Assembly (NCBI GenBank): GCA_009830035.1
Contig: SZZY01000009.1
Span: 124,001-188,000, forward strand
Source: Pantoea sp. Eser
GTDB taxonomy: Bacteria > Pseudomonadota > Gammaproteobacteria > Enterobacterales > Enterobacteriaceae
DNA length: 64,000 nucleotides
Reading direction: 5' to 3'
A program made the translations under genes and the position numbers. How positions within the stretch are numbered: the first letter of the stretch is position 1; each line of letters begins with the position of its first letter. The notes under the pieces were generated by a model. It made no database searches. It worked only from the letters and a program-made list of their open reading frames with translations, and was not told where the DNA came from. This document shows, piece by piece, positions 20,132-30,223 of this stretch.

Positions 20132-21524
20132 ATGGCTGTAGCAAAGAGATCGGGGGGTGGTCAGAACCGCTTTACCTGGTTCGTCTGTTTTATGGCCGCG
20201 CTGTCCGGCCTGTTGTTTGGCCTAGATATTGGCGTGATTGCCGGCGCGCTGCGGTTTCTCGCTAAAGATTTGCAGATCACGAATCATCAGCAGGAGTGGG
20301 TGGTCAGCTCCATGATGTTTGGTGCCGCATTGGGCGCGCTGGGTGCCGGCTGGATGTCATCAAAGCTGGGACGCAAGAAAAGCATGCTGGCCGGTGCCAC
20401 GCTGTTCGTGATCGGTTCGCTGTGGTCGGCGTTTTCACCGGATGTTAAATCGCTGGTCTGCGCCCGGGTGATGCTGAGCCTGGCGGTCGGGGTCGCCTCT
20501 TACACCGCCCCGCTCTATCTGGCCGAAATTGCGCCTGAGCGTATTCGCGGGTCGATGATTTCAATGTATCAGCTGATGCTGACCACCGGCATTGTGGTGG
20601 CGTACCTGTCCGATACCGCCTTCAGCTATAGCGGTAACTGGCGCGGGATGCTGGGCATTATCGCCATTCCGGCGGTGATTCTGTTTGTCGGCGTGCTGTT
20701 TCTGCCCAACAGTCCGCGCTGGCTGGCCGCGCATGGCCGCTTTAGCTTTAATGAGGCACAGCGGGTGCTTGATCGGCTGCGTAACACCAGCGAACAGGCC
20801 CGCCAGGAGCTGGAAGAGATCCGTGAAAGCCTGCAGGTGAAGCAACGCGGCTGGTCACTGTTTCGTTCTAACAGCCACTTCCGCCGCGCCGTGTGGCTCG
20901 GCATGCTGTTGCAGATTATGCAGCAGTTCACCGGCATGAACGTGGTGATGTATTACGCGCCGAAAATCTTCAATATCGCCGGTTTCTCCAGCACCCGCTA
21001 GCAGATGTGGGGCACCGTCATCGTTGGCCTGGTCAACATGCTGGCGACGCTGATTGCCATTTTTCTGGTCGATCGCTGGGGACGTAAGCCGATGCTTATT
21101 ACCAGTTTTCTGGTGATGACGGTCGGCATGGGTGTGCTCGGGACGTTACTGCATCCGGGCGTTGAGACCGACCTTCGCAAATATTTCGCCATTGCCATGC
21201 TGCTGATGTTTATCGTCGGTTTCGCGATGGCCGCCGGACCGGTGATCTGGCTGCTGTGTTCAGAGATCCAGCCGCTGAAAGGGCGTGATTTCGGCATTAC
21301 TGCCTCTACCACCACCAACTGGGTCGGTAACATGATTGTCGGTGCCACTTTCCTGACCATGCTCGATCAGCTGGGCAACGCCAACACCTTCTGGTTCTAT
21401 GCTGCGCTCAATCTGCTGTTTATCGTTCTGACCATGATGCTGGCCAGAGACTAAGCACGTGACGCTGGAGCATATCGAACGCAACCTGATGAAGGGGAAA
21501 GCTTTACGTGATATCGGGGCGTAA
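20132..21524 (+). pseudogene. galP: Galactose:H+ symporter GalP, amber codon plus frameshift
   Basis: Sugar porter MFS protein, closest to E. coli GalP by memory ([62 protein letters not shown]). The ATG at 20132 follows AAGGAG. TAG at 20999-21001 interrupts the conserved TEQMWGTVIVG (Glu expected). The remaining half continues in the same frame to about 21445, where loss of two bases destroys LVPETKH. The original ending EHIERNLMKGKALRDIGA is visible in another frame up to TAA 21522-21524. Two independent lesions, so inactive. Confidence 0.88.
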
Positions 21525-21539
21525 CCGCCCCGCCGGTGA

Positions 21540-22220
21540 TTACCATTGCAGCGTTTTACCGGTGTAATCAATGTAGTAATGACCGCCGCGGCCCTGCCAG
21601 GCGGTCAGCTGCCAGACAATACCGTCCGCACTTTCTTCAGCGGTTAACGGCGCAGCATCGCCTCCCATGTCGGTTTTTACCCAGCCCGGATGCAGCGTCA
21701 CCAGCGTCCCGGCCTGGGCTTCAACGTCTTCAGCCAGCGACCGGCTCAGCATATTCAGCGCCGCTTTGCTGGCGGAATAGAGCGGCATGTCGGCGCGCGG
21801 ATTTTCGTTCAGGCTGGCGAGCTGTGATGAGGTGACCGCCAGCACGCCCTTCTGCTTGCTGAGCAGCGGCAGCAAAATTTCGGCACTGCGTACCGGTGCC
21901 ACGGCATTGGTCAGAAACAGCTGAGCCAGCGACTGCGCATCACTTTGCGCCAGCGTCTGGTGTTCCGGACCATAGATGCGGGCATTAATCAGAATCGCAT
22001 CAAACGTCTGGCCGGCGAGCTTGTCTGCCAGCTGCTGTACCGCCGACGATTCGGTCATATCCAGCGCATGCCACGCGACGCCCGGCTGCTCAACCTGCGC
22101 CGGGATGCCGCTGCGATGAGTGGCGGTCACCTGCCAGCCCTGGGCGGCAAATGCCTGCACCACCGCCAGTCCAATACCGCATGATGCGCCGATCACTAAT
22201 GCTTTACCTTGCTGAGCCAT
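21540..22220 (-). CDS. SDR-family oxidoreductase
   Basis: 226-residue short-chain dehydrogenase. The N-terminal cofactor motif reads GASCGIG (usual GASRGIG), the LINAR stretch replaces the usual NNAG, SSQLASL supplies the catalytic Ser region, and YSASKAAL the catalytic Tyr-Lys. The order and length fit the csgA-like or CR-SDR short members. Intact with GAGGAAT upstream of ATG 22220. The Arg-to-Cys change in the cofactor loop could alter NADP preference. Substrate unknown. Confidence 0.85.
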   Translation of the reverse strand: MAQQGKALVIGASCGIGLAVVQAFAAQGWQVTATHRSGIPAQVEQPGVAWHALDMTESSAVQQLADKLAGQTFDAILINARIYGPEHQTLAQSDAQSLAQLFLTNAVAPVRSAEILLPLLSKQKGVLAVTSSQLASLNENPRADMPLYSASKAALNMLSRSLAEDVEAQAGTLVTLHPGWVKTDMGGDAAPLTAEESADGIVWQLTAWQGRGGHYYIDYTGKTLQW

Positions 22221-22474
22221 ATTGATTCCTCATTGAGGATGTCATCTAACAGCTTAACGGCAAATCTGCCTTGCCAGCGGCCACAGGTGCTATTTCGTCC
22301 GGCGAGCGCACAGCCGGTAAAATGCGCCCGGCGAGCAGGTAAATCAGCGAGGCCGTTTTCATTGATGGTTTTCCATCAATATTTCGCTTTATCTTTTACT
22401 TTTAACCGGTTATAAGATACCGATTACGTGGCAGGCCATGCGATGTTCGCCCGCTTTTTTCACGTGGAGTCTGA

Positions 22475-23494
22475 ATGAAAAAGCTCACCTTAGACACGGT
22501 AGCAAAAATGGCCGGCGTCGGCATCGCGACGGTCGATCGGGTGCTGAATGAACGTGGCGGCGTGTCGCTGGAAACCACCCGCAAAGTGCTGAAAGCGGCG
22601 CGCGAAGTCGGCCTGAAGCGACTGCTGCCGGAGGAGTATCAGCATCCGTGGCAAATAGAGGTGTTACTCAGCAACAACGGCTCCTCGTTTTTCCAGCAGC
22701 TGACCGCCCACTTCAGCGACATCGCCAGCCAGCTCGGCTATCGCCGTCTTAAGCTGCACAAAACCCTGGTGACCGAAGCGCAGCCCGAAAAGCTGGCGCA
22801 GAGTATTATTGCCCGCAGCGCCAATCGCGACGGCATCATTGTTTTCGCCCACCATTCGCCGCCGATCTATCGCGCACTGGCGCTGTGTCGCAGCCGTAAC
22901 GTGCCGGTAATCACCATCGTGACCGATCTGCCCACAGCCGATCGCCTGTGCCATGTCGGCATCGACCAGTATCAGGCGGGACGGACCGCCGGGTTGCTGA
23001 TGAGCAAAACCGCTCATCAGCTTGGCGATATTGTGATGGTCAGCGGCCGCTTCGATTACCAGGCGCACCGGCAGCGCATCGCTGGCTTCCGTGAAGTGAT
23101 GAGCCAGCGCGCGCCGCAGCGGCACCTGCGTGAAGTGCTGCTCGGCCAGGACGACCGCGGCACCATCCGCAGCCTGCTGGCGCGTAATCTGACCCAGTCG
23201 CAGGCGATTGCGGGCGTCTATAACACCGGCATGGGCAATACCGAAGTCAGTGAAACACTGCGCGCTCATCAGCTACTGGGCCGCTGTACCTACATCACTC
23301 ACGAGCTTTATTCGGTGACCCGCCAGCTGCTGCTGAACGATGAAGTGGCTTTTACCCTCGATCAGCACGCCAGGCAGCACGCCCGGTTATCGATTGACCT
23401 GCTGCTGCGGCATCTGGAAACCGGTTATCAGCCGGATGTCTATCAGGAGGGTAAAGTCGCGTTCCGGCTGTTTACGGCGGAGAATATGGTGTAG
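22475..23494 (+). CDS. LacI-family transcriptional regulator
   Basis: 339 residues. The LacI HTH is at residues about 3-25 (LDTVAKMAGVGIATVDRVLNERGGVS), with a periplasmic-binding-protein-like effector domain from about residue 60 (GIIVFAHHSPPIYRAL, VGIDQYQAGRTAGLLM, VYNTGMGNTEVSETL). The effector domain looks like the ribose/inositol-binding branch. The start is ATG at 22475 with GGAG five bases upstream; it ends in TAG. Intact. No obvious target operon lies alongside. Confidence 0.88.
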   Translation: MKKLTLDTVAKMAGVGIATVDRVLNERGGVSLETTRKVLKAAREVGLKRLLPEEYQHPWQIEVLLSNNGSSFFQQLTAHFSDIASQLGYRRLKLHKTLVTEAQPEKLAQSIIARSANRDGIIVFAHHSPPIYRALALCRSRNVPVITIVTDLPTADRLCHVGIDQYQAGRTAGLLMSKTAHQLGDIVMVSGRFDYQAHRQRIAGFREVMSQRAPQRHLREVLLGQDDRGTIRSLLARNLTQSQAIAGVYNTGMGNTEVSETLRAHQLLGRCTYITHELYSVTRQLLLNDEVAFTLDQHARQHARLSIDLLLRHLETGYQPDVYQEGKVAFRLFTAENMV

Positions 23495-23524
23495 CCCTCA
23501 CGCATTAAGGGGCTGGCACGGAGG

Positions 23525-24354
23525 TTACTGCGGCGGCTCCCGGCTCTCATCATCCGGACTCTTGCCGTCATCGCTGCCCTGGCTCTTCTCAACTTCCTGA
23601 GGATGGCCCATCGAGAGCGCAGTGGCGCTGGCCGGGTCAAACAGCGACAGGCTTTCAATCTGGTCGACCATAATCGCTTTACGAAATGACATCGCGTCTT
23701 TGGGCGTAGAGTCCAGCGTGATGCCGTGCTCGGCATACCACTTGCTGTAGTTATGCTCTACCGCCAGCTTTAGCGCTTTGCTGTCGCGATAGCCGATGAG
23801 CATCGGGCTCGGAACGATATTTTTGGTGCTCTCATACTCAAAGGTCGAGGCGTGCACCATTCCGATGTAGATGCGGCTGGACTTGAGCTTAATCCACGCC
23901 AGTTCACCCTCTTCCATGCACTGGAACAGCAGCTGTTCAACGCCGTTCGAGCGCGACAGTTGCTGATAGAGATCTTTACGTCCGGAGACGTTAAGTCGTG
24001 CACTGTGCCCGCCCAGTTCGAGCGATACAGGCGGAGCAGAATGGCAAACGTCAGCATGATCACAATCGGTGCTTGGATGCCGAGGAAGCTCCAGTTCATA
24101 AAATCCATCTGCCATTTGAGATGGACGCTTGGGATCATCTGTACCGCATTGGCGATAGCAGAGACGGCAAGCAGCAGTAACAAGACAATGCTGGTGGCAA
24201 ACACGCCCTGCAGAACAAAAATACAGCCATACAAGGCAACCAGAAAATAGACATCCCAGCCCGACGAGCGACGAATTTTAAAGCGGCTATTCAAATCGCG
24301 GCTGGTATACCAGTAACCACTGACCATTAACACCATCAATATTGCGGTACCCAC
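23525..24354 (-). pseudogene. Membrane protein of unknown function, frameshifted
   Basis: The first part (GTG start at 24354) shows about four hydrophobic helices (TAILMVLMVSGYWYT, VYFLVALYGCIFVL, FATSIVLLLLLAVSAIA, APIVIMLTFAILL). A frameshift at about 24000-24040 leads to a soluble C-terminal part (VSGRKDLYQQLSRSNG, WIKLKSSRIYIGMVHAS, AIMVDQIESLSLFDP) ending in a Ser/Asp/Glu-rich tail at 23525. The C-terminal segment resembles DUF6338-type cytoplasmic domains, but I do not recognise a named gene. Its start overlaps the end of the small upstream gene, with AAGGGAG inside that gene, indicating translational coupling. Confidence 0.6.
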
Positions 24355-24355
24355 C

Positions 24356-24553
24356 TCAGACTCCCTTTAACGTATTCACATGGCGCGCAAAATCTTCGTG
24401 CACTTCTTCACTGAGCGTGTTGACCGAGATATTACCGTTCTCGTCAATGATGATGCGCTCGCCTTCGGCGATGAAGTCGTTGATGTCCTGGCGGGTCATG
24501 ATTTGCAAAAATTTATCGGGACTGGCAAACAGCGATTTAACGAATTTGAACAT
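24356..24553 (-). CDS. Small protein of unknown function, coupled to downstream membrane protein
   Basis: 65 residues from ATG 24553 (MFKFVKSLFASPDKFLQIM). The remainder is acidic, with FIAEGERIIIDENGNIS. No signal peptide and no recognised domain. Its stop is one base from the GTG start of the membrane-protein gene, so the two form one transcript. An alternative start at 24604 would add 17 residues but lacks a better ribosome-binding site. Intact while its partner is broken. Confidence 0.6.
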   Translation of the reverse strand: MFKFVKSLFASPDKFLQIMTRQDINDFIAEGERIIIDENGNISVNTLSEEVHEDFARHVNTLKGV

Positions 24554-24836
24554 GGCGATCCACTTATCTGGCTTAAGAGAGAAAGCATGTGACCGAAACG
24601 ACACTCTCGCCTGGTTAATTTCAGGTGAAATTTCTTAAAATCAATTAATTAGCGAAGCGGCTACGGTTCATCTCCGGCCACATTTTGCTGAAATAGCCAA
24701 CATAACCAGTATATTGGCGGCGTCTGCCCTTTTTCAGCTTAGCAGTCTGTGACCGGGCTTCATCCCTTCTTCGCCGGTTAACGCTAAGCTCAATCTTTGT
24801 CAGCTTACTGTCACCCCTGTATTAAGGAAGATTCAG

Positions 24837-25359
24837 ATGAAACAACGCACGTTAGGTCGTACCGGTCAGCGCGTCTCCGAGATTGGCTTTGGCGCATGGG
24901 CGATTGGCGGGACCTGGGGAGAAGTCAGTCAGCAGGATGCCGAGGCCACGCTGCACGCGGCGCTGGATGCCGGCATCACCTTTATTGATACTGCCGATAT
25001 ATATGGTGACGGCCGCTCTGAAAAGATTATCGCCGGGGTGCTGAATCAGCGGGGCGGTGAACGTCCGTTTGTGGCGACCAAGCTGGGCCGGCGGCTCTCG
25101 CCGCACGTTGCTGACGGTTATAACGCCAGCAACCTCAACGCGTTCGTCGACCGCTCGCGCGAGAACCCGCAAACCGACACGCTGGATTTAGTGCAGCTTC
25201 ACTGCCCGCCAACCGAGGTTTATTACAATCCGGAGGTGTTTGCGGTGATGGATGAGATGGTTGCCGCCGGGAAAATTCGCCAGCAGGCTGCAGACTATGG
25301 CGGCGCTGCAGCAGATTTATCAGGCGAAGATCGCCCCTTACGTGCATCAGCGCTGGTAG
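24837..25359 (+). pseudogene. Aldo/keto reductase with large internal deletion
   Basis: The first about 147 codons are an aldo/keto reductase (LGRTGQRVSEIGFGAWAIGG, DTADIYGDGRSE, VATKLGRR with catalytic Lys, DLVQLHCPP) ending at AAGKIRQ near 25275. The next bases belong, in another frame, to the C-terminus of the same family (MAALQQIYQAKIAPYVHQRW, TAG 25357-25359). About 450 bp encoding the second half of the barrel have been deleted with loss of frame. The start is ATG at 24837 after AAGGAAG. Non-functional remnant. Confidence 0.8.
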
Positions 25360-25367
25360 TCGCGTGT

Positions 25368-26436
25368 TTACAACGCCTGGACGCACGCCCAGGCCGAGCT
25401 CCACGCCCACTGGAAGTTATATCCCCCAGCCAGCCGGTCACCTCCACCACTTCACCAATGAAATAGAGGCCCGGCACCGTCCGCGCCTCCATGGTTTTCG
25501 AAGAGAGCTGGGTAGTACCCACCCCGCCTAGCGTCACTTCGGCGGTGCGATAGTCGTCGGTCCCGTTCGGCTGAATACGCCAGGCGTGCAGCGTCTGCAC
25601 CAGCTCAGCCTGCTGCTTGCTGTTGAGCTGCTTCAGGGTGATATCCGGCACCACCTTCAGCGTTTGCAGCACTTCCACCAGCCGTTTCGGCAGAATTTTT
25701 GCTAGGCTGTTCTTCAGGCTGAGGTTTGGATGCGCCTCACGCTGGACGGTCAAAAAGGTGTCGAGCGGCGTGGCAGGCGACAGATCGATGGTGACGAACT
25801 CACCCGGCAGCCAGTAGCTGGAGATCTGCAACACCGCCGCGCCCGAGAATCCCCGGTGGGTAAACGGCACCAGCGCAGCGCGCGTTGGGAAGACGGTCAG
25901 ACCAAACTGTTCAGCAATTTTATAGCCAAACGGCGATGCGCCCAAGCCGGGCATCTACAGGCCGCCGCTGGCAATCACCAGCTTTTCCGCCTGAACCGTG
26001 CTGCCGTTTAGTTGCAGGGTGTAGCCGCTGTCGTCACGCTCAGCACTTCACTGCGTAACCGCAGCGTCACCTTGCCCTTTTCACACTCGGCCACCAGCAG
26101 ATCGACAATCTGCTGAGCGGAATCATCACAAAACAGCTGGCCGAGGGTTTTCTCATGTCAGGCGATCTGGTGACGATTGAACAGATCGATAAAGTCCCAC
26201 TGGGTATAGCGCGCCAGCGCCGACTTACAGAAATGGGGGTTATGTGACAGATAGGCTGCCGGTTCGGTGTACAGATTGGTGAAGTTGCAGCGCCCGCCGC
26301 CCGACATCAGGATCTTACGTCCCGGCTTTTTGCCGTTATCCAGCAGCAATACGCGACACCCGCGCTGTCCGGCCTAGGCGGCACAGAACAGCCCTGCGGC
26401 ACCGGCACCAATGATGATAACGTCAAACTGTTCCAC
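25368..26436 (-). pseudogene. yhiN: Flavoprotein YhiN (HI0933/BaiN family), three stop codons and two frameshifts
   Basis: NAD(P)/FAD-dependent oxidoreductase next to pitA as in E. coli. The GTG at 26436 starts VEQFDVIIIGAGAAG (FAD loop); GRKILMSGGGRCNFTN and FIGEVVEVTGWLG are family signatures. Lesions: TAG 26374-26376 (AAQAGQRG expected), TGA 26158-26160 (QIAWHEK expected), a deletion and frameshift near 26030, TAG 25955-25957 (GGLSMPGLG expected), and loss of one G from a G run in WLGGYNFQW near 25430. The intended end is TAA at 25368-25370. It is the most damaged gene of the conserved block. Confidence 0.9.
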
Positions 26437-26681
26437 GGCGGTTTACTCACTTAATCGCAAAGGCGCAGATATTGTAGTGATCTGCTCACTGAGACGCCAG
26501 CGTCAAAAATTTGCCGTAAATGTGTCATAATGTAACTGACTAATATCTGGGCCTTTTTACCCCTTTAACCCGGCTACGTTACTGCTAAAGGTCAAATCAA
26601 GGCTATATTTTCCTTTCCCATACAGCACGTTGTCGCGGATAATGCGCCGCGTTCATGTCCTCCAAAAATGGCGTAACGTTT

Positions 26682-28184
26682 ATGCTACATCTGTTTGCTG
26701 GTCTAGACCTCAGTACTGGCCTGTTATTAGTTCTTGCCCTGCTGTTTGTATTGTTTTACGAAGCAATCAACGGCTTCCACGACACGGCCAACGCAGTTGC
26801 GACGGTCATCTATACGCGTGCCATGCGTGCCCAGCTTGCTGTGGTTATGGCAGGCGTCTTTAACTTCTTTGGCGTGCTACTCGGTGGATTGAGTGTCGCC
26901 TATGCCATTGTTCATATGCTCCCCACCGATCTGTTGTTGAATGTTGGATCGGCTCACGGTCTCGCCATGGTGTTTTCTATGCTGCTGGCGGCGATTATCT
27001 GGAATCTCGGCACCTGGTATCTGGGTCTGCCGGCGTCCAGCTCCCATACCCTGATCGGCGCCATTATTGGTATCGGTCTGACCAACGCCCTGATGACCGG
27101 TACCTCGGTGGTTGATGCGCTCAACATCCCGAAAGTACTGGACATCTTCCTGTCTCTGATTCTGTCGCCGATTGTCGGCCTGGTGATCGCCGGTGGCCTG
27201 ATCTTTATTCTGCGTCGTTACTGGAGCAGCACCAAAAAGCGTGCCCGCATCCATATGACGCCAGCCGACCGCGAAAAGATCGACGGCAAAAAAAAGCCGC
27301 CGTTCTGGACCCGCATCGCCCTGATTGTCTCAGCGATCGGCGTCAGCTATTCGCATGGCGCGAATGATGGCCAGAAAGGCATTGGTCTGATCATGCTGGT
27401 GTTGATTGGCGTGGCTCCGGCCGGCTTCGTGGTGAACATGAATGCCTCGGGCTACGACATCGCCCGGACCCGCGATGCGGTTAATCATCTGGAGCAGTAT
27501 TATCAGCAGCACAACGCTTCGCTGACGCATATCATCCAGGTGTCGCCGCCTAAGCTGCCGACGCCGGAAGAAGTGCCATCCACCAGCCCGCAGGAGTTCC
27601 ACTGTGACAGCGCCCGCGCGTTACAGGCGGTTCAGCGCGCACAGGTGCTGCTGAATAACCTGCAAAGTTACGATCAGCTGACGGTCGAGCAGCGCGGCCA
27701 GATGCGTCGCCTGCTGCTGTGTATCTCAGACACGGCGGACAAAGCGGCCAGGCTGCCGGAAACGACCCCGGACGATCAGCGCTTCCTCAATAAGCTGAAA
27801 GGCGATCTGCTTGGCACCATCGAGTATGCGCCAATTTGGATTATCGTTGCGGTCGCGTTAGCGCTGGGCATCGGCACCATGATTGGCTGGCGTCGTGTTG
27901 CCACCACCATTGGTGAGAAGATTGGTAAAAAAGGCATGACCTATGCTCAGGGAATGTCAGCCCAGGTCACGGCAGCGCTCTCTATCGGCGTCGCCAGCTA
28001 TACTGGGATGCCGGTTTCTACCACCCACATCCTCTCTTCGTCAATCGCCGGTACCATGCTGGTTGACGGCGGCGGATTGCAGAGCCGGACCATCAAAAAC
28101 ATCGCCATGGCGTGGATCTTCACGCTGCCGGTATGTATTGTGCTGTCAGGTTCGCTCTACTGGATTGCCTTAAAACTGGTGTAA
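26682..28184 (+). CDS. pitA: Low-affinity inorganic phosphate transporter PitA
   Basis: 500-residue PiT-family phosphate (metal-phosphate):H+ symporter. Both PiT signatures are present, in [21 protein letters not shown] near the N-terminus and [18 protein letters not shown] after the central loop, and the C-terminal [19 protein letters not shown] is intact. Start chosen at ATG 26682 ([10 protein letters not shown]) by homology with E. coli; an in-frame ATG at 26655 would add nine residues and cannot be excluded. The hydrophilic loop around residues 240-370 diverges as usual. Constitutive phosphate uptake is retained in this decaying genome. Confidence 0.95.
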   Translation: MLHLFAGLDLSTGLLLVLALLFVLFYEAINGFHDTANAVATVIYTRAMRAQLAVVMAGVFNFFGVLLGGLSVAYAIVHMLPTDLLLNVGSAHGLAMVFSMLLAAIIWNLGTWYLGLPASSSHTLIGAIIGIGLTNALMTGTSVVDALNIPKVLDIFLSLILSPIVGLVIAGGLIFILRRYWSSTKKRARIHMTPADREKIDGKKKPPFWTRIALIVSAIGVSYSHGANDGQKGIGLIMLVLIGVAPAGFVVNMNASGYDIARTRDAVNHLEQYYQQHNASLTHIIQVSPPKLPTPEEVPSTSPQEFHCDSARALQAVQRAQVLLNNLQSYDQLTVEQRGQMRRLLLCISDTADKAARLPETTPDDQRFLNKLKGDLLGTIEYAPIWIIVAVALALGIGTMIGWRRVATTIGEKIGKKGMTYAQGMSAQVTAALSIGVASYTGMPVSTTHILSSSIAGTMLVDGGGLQSRTIKNIAMAWIFTLPVCIVLSGSLYWIALKLV

Positions 28185-28199
28185 CGCCAGCGAGACCAG

Positions 28200-28224
28200 A
28201 GGGCGACGTAAGTCGCCCTTTTTA
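28200..28224. terminator. Terminator between pitA and uspB
   Basis: AGGGCGAC (28200-28207), loop GTAA, and GTCGCCCT (28212-28219) followed by a T run that overlaps the uspB stop codon. Serves convergent pitA and uspB. Confidence 0.88.
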
Positions 28225-28557
28225 ATGCCAGATCGCCATCGCCACCAGGCTGATCACCACCAGTCCGCACAGCGCGCTGGTCAGCATAAACTGTCCCCTT
28301 ACCCGCTCGCAGCGACGAATAAATTCTTCATCATGATGATCAAGATAGCGTTTCGCCCAGATATAGGTCACCAGCCGCACCTGCTTGCTGGGCTGGCCGT
28401 GAGAAGTGAAAAATCCCGCCCCGTCGACATGCTGATACAGCAGCGGATCGCAACCGCGTAATACCGCCAGCAACGCACGCAGAGAAGAAAAATAGCGCGC
28501 CATATTCACAATACACACCACACAAAGCGCCCAAAAAAGCGCAATAGTACTGATCAT
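28222..28557 (-). CDS. uspB: Universal stress protein B
   Basis: 111 residues, the same length as E. coli UspB and nearly identical in motif order: an N-terminal membrane helix ([22 protein letters not shown]), [37 protein letters not shown], and a C-terminal helix ([19 protein letters not shown]). The ATG at 28557 has GGAGGGGAG upstream; longer in-frame extensions have no support. In E. coli this membrane protein is sigmaS-dependent and affects ethanol tolerance. Divergent from uspA, as in E. coli. Confidence 0.95.
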   Translation of the reverse strand: MISTIALFWALCVVCIVNMARYFSSLRALLAVLRGCDPLLYQHVDGAGFFTSHGQPSKQVRLVTYIWAKRYLDHHDEEFIRRCERVRGQFMLTSALCGLVVISLVAMAIWH

Positions 28558-28974
28558 ATTCTCCCCTCCTGGCTGGAGCTGCAGGAACAGACGCAGCGGG
28601 AAAACACTGAGCACGCCCACAGAAATAGTCAACCTCTGAATCACCCAACTGCGATAGTGTTCTGAACACCTGGGCGGTAATAAACCAGACCGCCTTTTTT
28701 CAGTGTAGGAGAAATGTTTAAATTTTTTCCAGCGATGAATTTCGTTTGGCGCGAGTAAAATTACCGCATCGTTGATCTTATTCACAAGCCAGGCGGCAAC
28801 GGCAGCATTTGCCTGCAGAGAAGGCTATACTCAAAGACATAACAACATGACCACCTGCACCGCAGGTACACACTTTGGTGGCGCTCATCGCCCGCTCGTG
28901 CAAAGGATTTCGCTAAGCTGTGATGCGGCAGGAACCCCGGATGCCATCCTTAATCTCGTGAAAGGAGTTTTATC
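28558..28974. promoter_or_regulatory. Divergent uspB / uspA promoter region
   Basis: 417 bp without a gene. A good -10 TATACT for uspA lies at 28826-28831 but I cannot assign a matching -35. The uspA ribosome-binding site AAAGGAG is at 28960-28966. The uspB side presumably carries a sigmaS promoter, as in E. coli, which I could not place. Confidence 0.5.
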
Positions 28975-29412
28975 GTGGCTTATAAACATATCCTGATTGC
29001 AGTAGACCTTTCTCCCGAAAGCCAGTTACTGGTGGATAAAGCCGTTTCGCTGGCCCGCCCTTACGACGCCAAAATTTCCCTGATTCACGTTGATGTGAAT
29101 TATTCCGATCTCTACACCGGCCTGATTGATGTCAACCTCGGCGATATGCAGAAGCGTATTTCTGAAGAGACGCACTCTGCCTTGAAAGGTCTGTCTGATT
29201 CCGCGGGCTCCCCGATCAGTGAAACCCTGAGCGGCAGCGGCGATCTCGGCCAGGTGCTGGTGGATGCGATTAAAAAGTATGACGTCGATCTGGTGGTGTG
29301 TGGTCATCATCAGGACTTCTGGAGCAAGCTGATGTCCTCGGCGCGCCAGTTGATAAACACCGTGCATATCGACATGCTGATTGTGCCGCTACGCGATGAA
29401 GACGAAGCCTGA
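28975..29412 (+). CDS. uspA: Universal stress protein A
   Basis: 145-residue UspA fold ([60 protein letters not shown]). It is the FMN/non-ATP-binding UspA type, lacking the G-2X-G-9X-G(S/T) loop. The start codon is GTG (28975-28977), where E. coli has ATG; AAAGGAG is well placed. Intact. Soluble stress protein induced at growth arrest. Confidence 0.95.
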   Translation: MAYKHILIAVDLSPESQLLVDKAVSLARPYDAKISLIHVDVNYSDLYTGLIDVNLGDMQKRISEETHSALKGLSDSAGSPISETLSGSGDLGQVLVDAIKKYDVDLVVCGHHQDFWSKLMSSARQLINTVHIDMLIVPLRDEDEA

Positions 29413-29430
29413 ATGACCTGCAGGACCAAT

Positions 29431-29456
29431 AAAGCCGGCTGATTGCCGGCTTTTTT
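29431..29456. terminator. Terminator between uspA and rsmJ
   Basis: AAAGCCGGC (29431-29439), loop TGATT, and GCCGGCTTT (29445-29453) extending into six T residues (29451-29456). Symmetric enough to serve both converging genes. Confidence 0.92.
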
Positions 29457-29462
29457 ATGTCG

Positions 29463-30215
29463 CTAACTGACCAGCGGCGGATAGATATCGAAGCGATGGC
29501 TTTTGGTCACCACTGCCGCTTGGGTGACCACGCCCGCCAGCGGCGGCGCATAGTCGGGCCGCTTCACCACGATCCGCTTCTTTGCCAGCCGGCGGGCCGG
29601 TTCCAGCAGCGCGTCAGCATCCTCATCGGGACCGACCAGCGACTGAAACACCCGCATCTCCTTTTTAACCAGCGCGCTTTTCTGGCGATGCGGATACATC
29701 GGATCGAGATAAACCACGTCCGGCTGCGGGGTGATATCGCTCAGCGCTTCGGCGCTGGCGGCGTGAATCAGCGTCAGCCGCTGACGCAGCCAGCCGCCGA
29801 TTTCCGCATCCTGATAGCCGCGCTGTAAACCATCTTCCAGTAGCGCTGCCACCACTGGATGGCGCTCCAGCATCCGCACCCGGCAGCCCAGCGCCGCCAG
29901 AACAAAGGCATCGCGTCCGAGTCCGGCCGTGGCATCCACCACATCCGGCAAATAGTCGCCTTTAATACCGACCGCTTTTGCTACGGCTTCACCGCGTCCG
30001 CCGCCAAAACGGCGGCGGTGCGCCATCGCACCCGAGAAAAAATCGACAAAAATGCCGCCCAGCTTCGGCTCATCGCGCTTACGCAGCTCAAGATGCGTCG
30101 GGGTTTGTACCAGTGCCAGCAAGGCGTTCTTGTCGTGCTCCAGCTGCCAGCGCTGCGCTAAACGTGATAAGGCGACGTCTCCGGCGCCTGATTCATCGAG
30201 CAAACAGATTTTCAC
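29463..30215 (-). CDS. rsmJ: 16S rRNA (guanine1516-N2)-methyltransferase
   Basis: 250 residues. The SAM-binding motif [16 protein letters not shown], acidic loop MLERHPVV and catalytic-region motif [12 protein letters not shown] define RsmJ (YhiQ). The start is GTG at 30215, eight bases after the prlC stop, so the two are almost certainly cotranscribed as in E. coli. The E. coli neighbour dtpB is absent. Intact. Confidence 0.94.
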   Translation of the reverse strand: MKICLLDESGAGDVALSRLAQRWQLEHDKNALLALVQTPTHLELRKRDEPKLGGIFVDFFSGAMAHRRRFGGGRGEAVAKAVGIKGDYLPDVVDATAGLGRDAFVLAALGCRVRMLERHPVVAALLEDGLQRGYQDAEIGGWLRQRLTLIHAASAEALSDITPQPDVVYLDPMYPHRQKSALVKKEMRVFQSLVGPDEDADALLEPARRLAKKRIVVKRPDYAPPLAGVVTQAAVVTKSHRFDIYPPLVS

Positions 30216-30223
30216 CTGATGAC

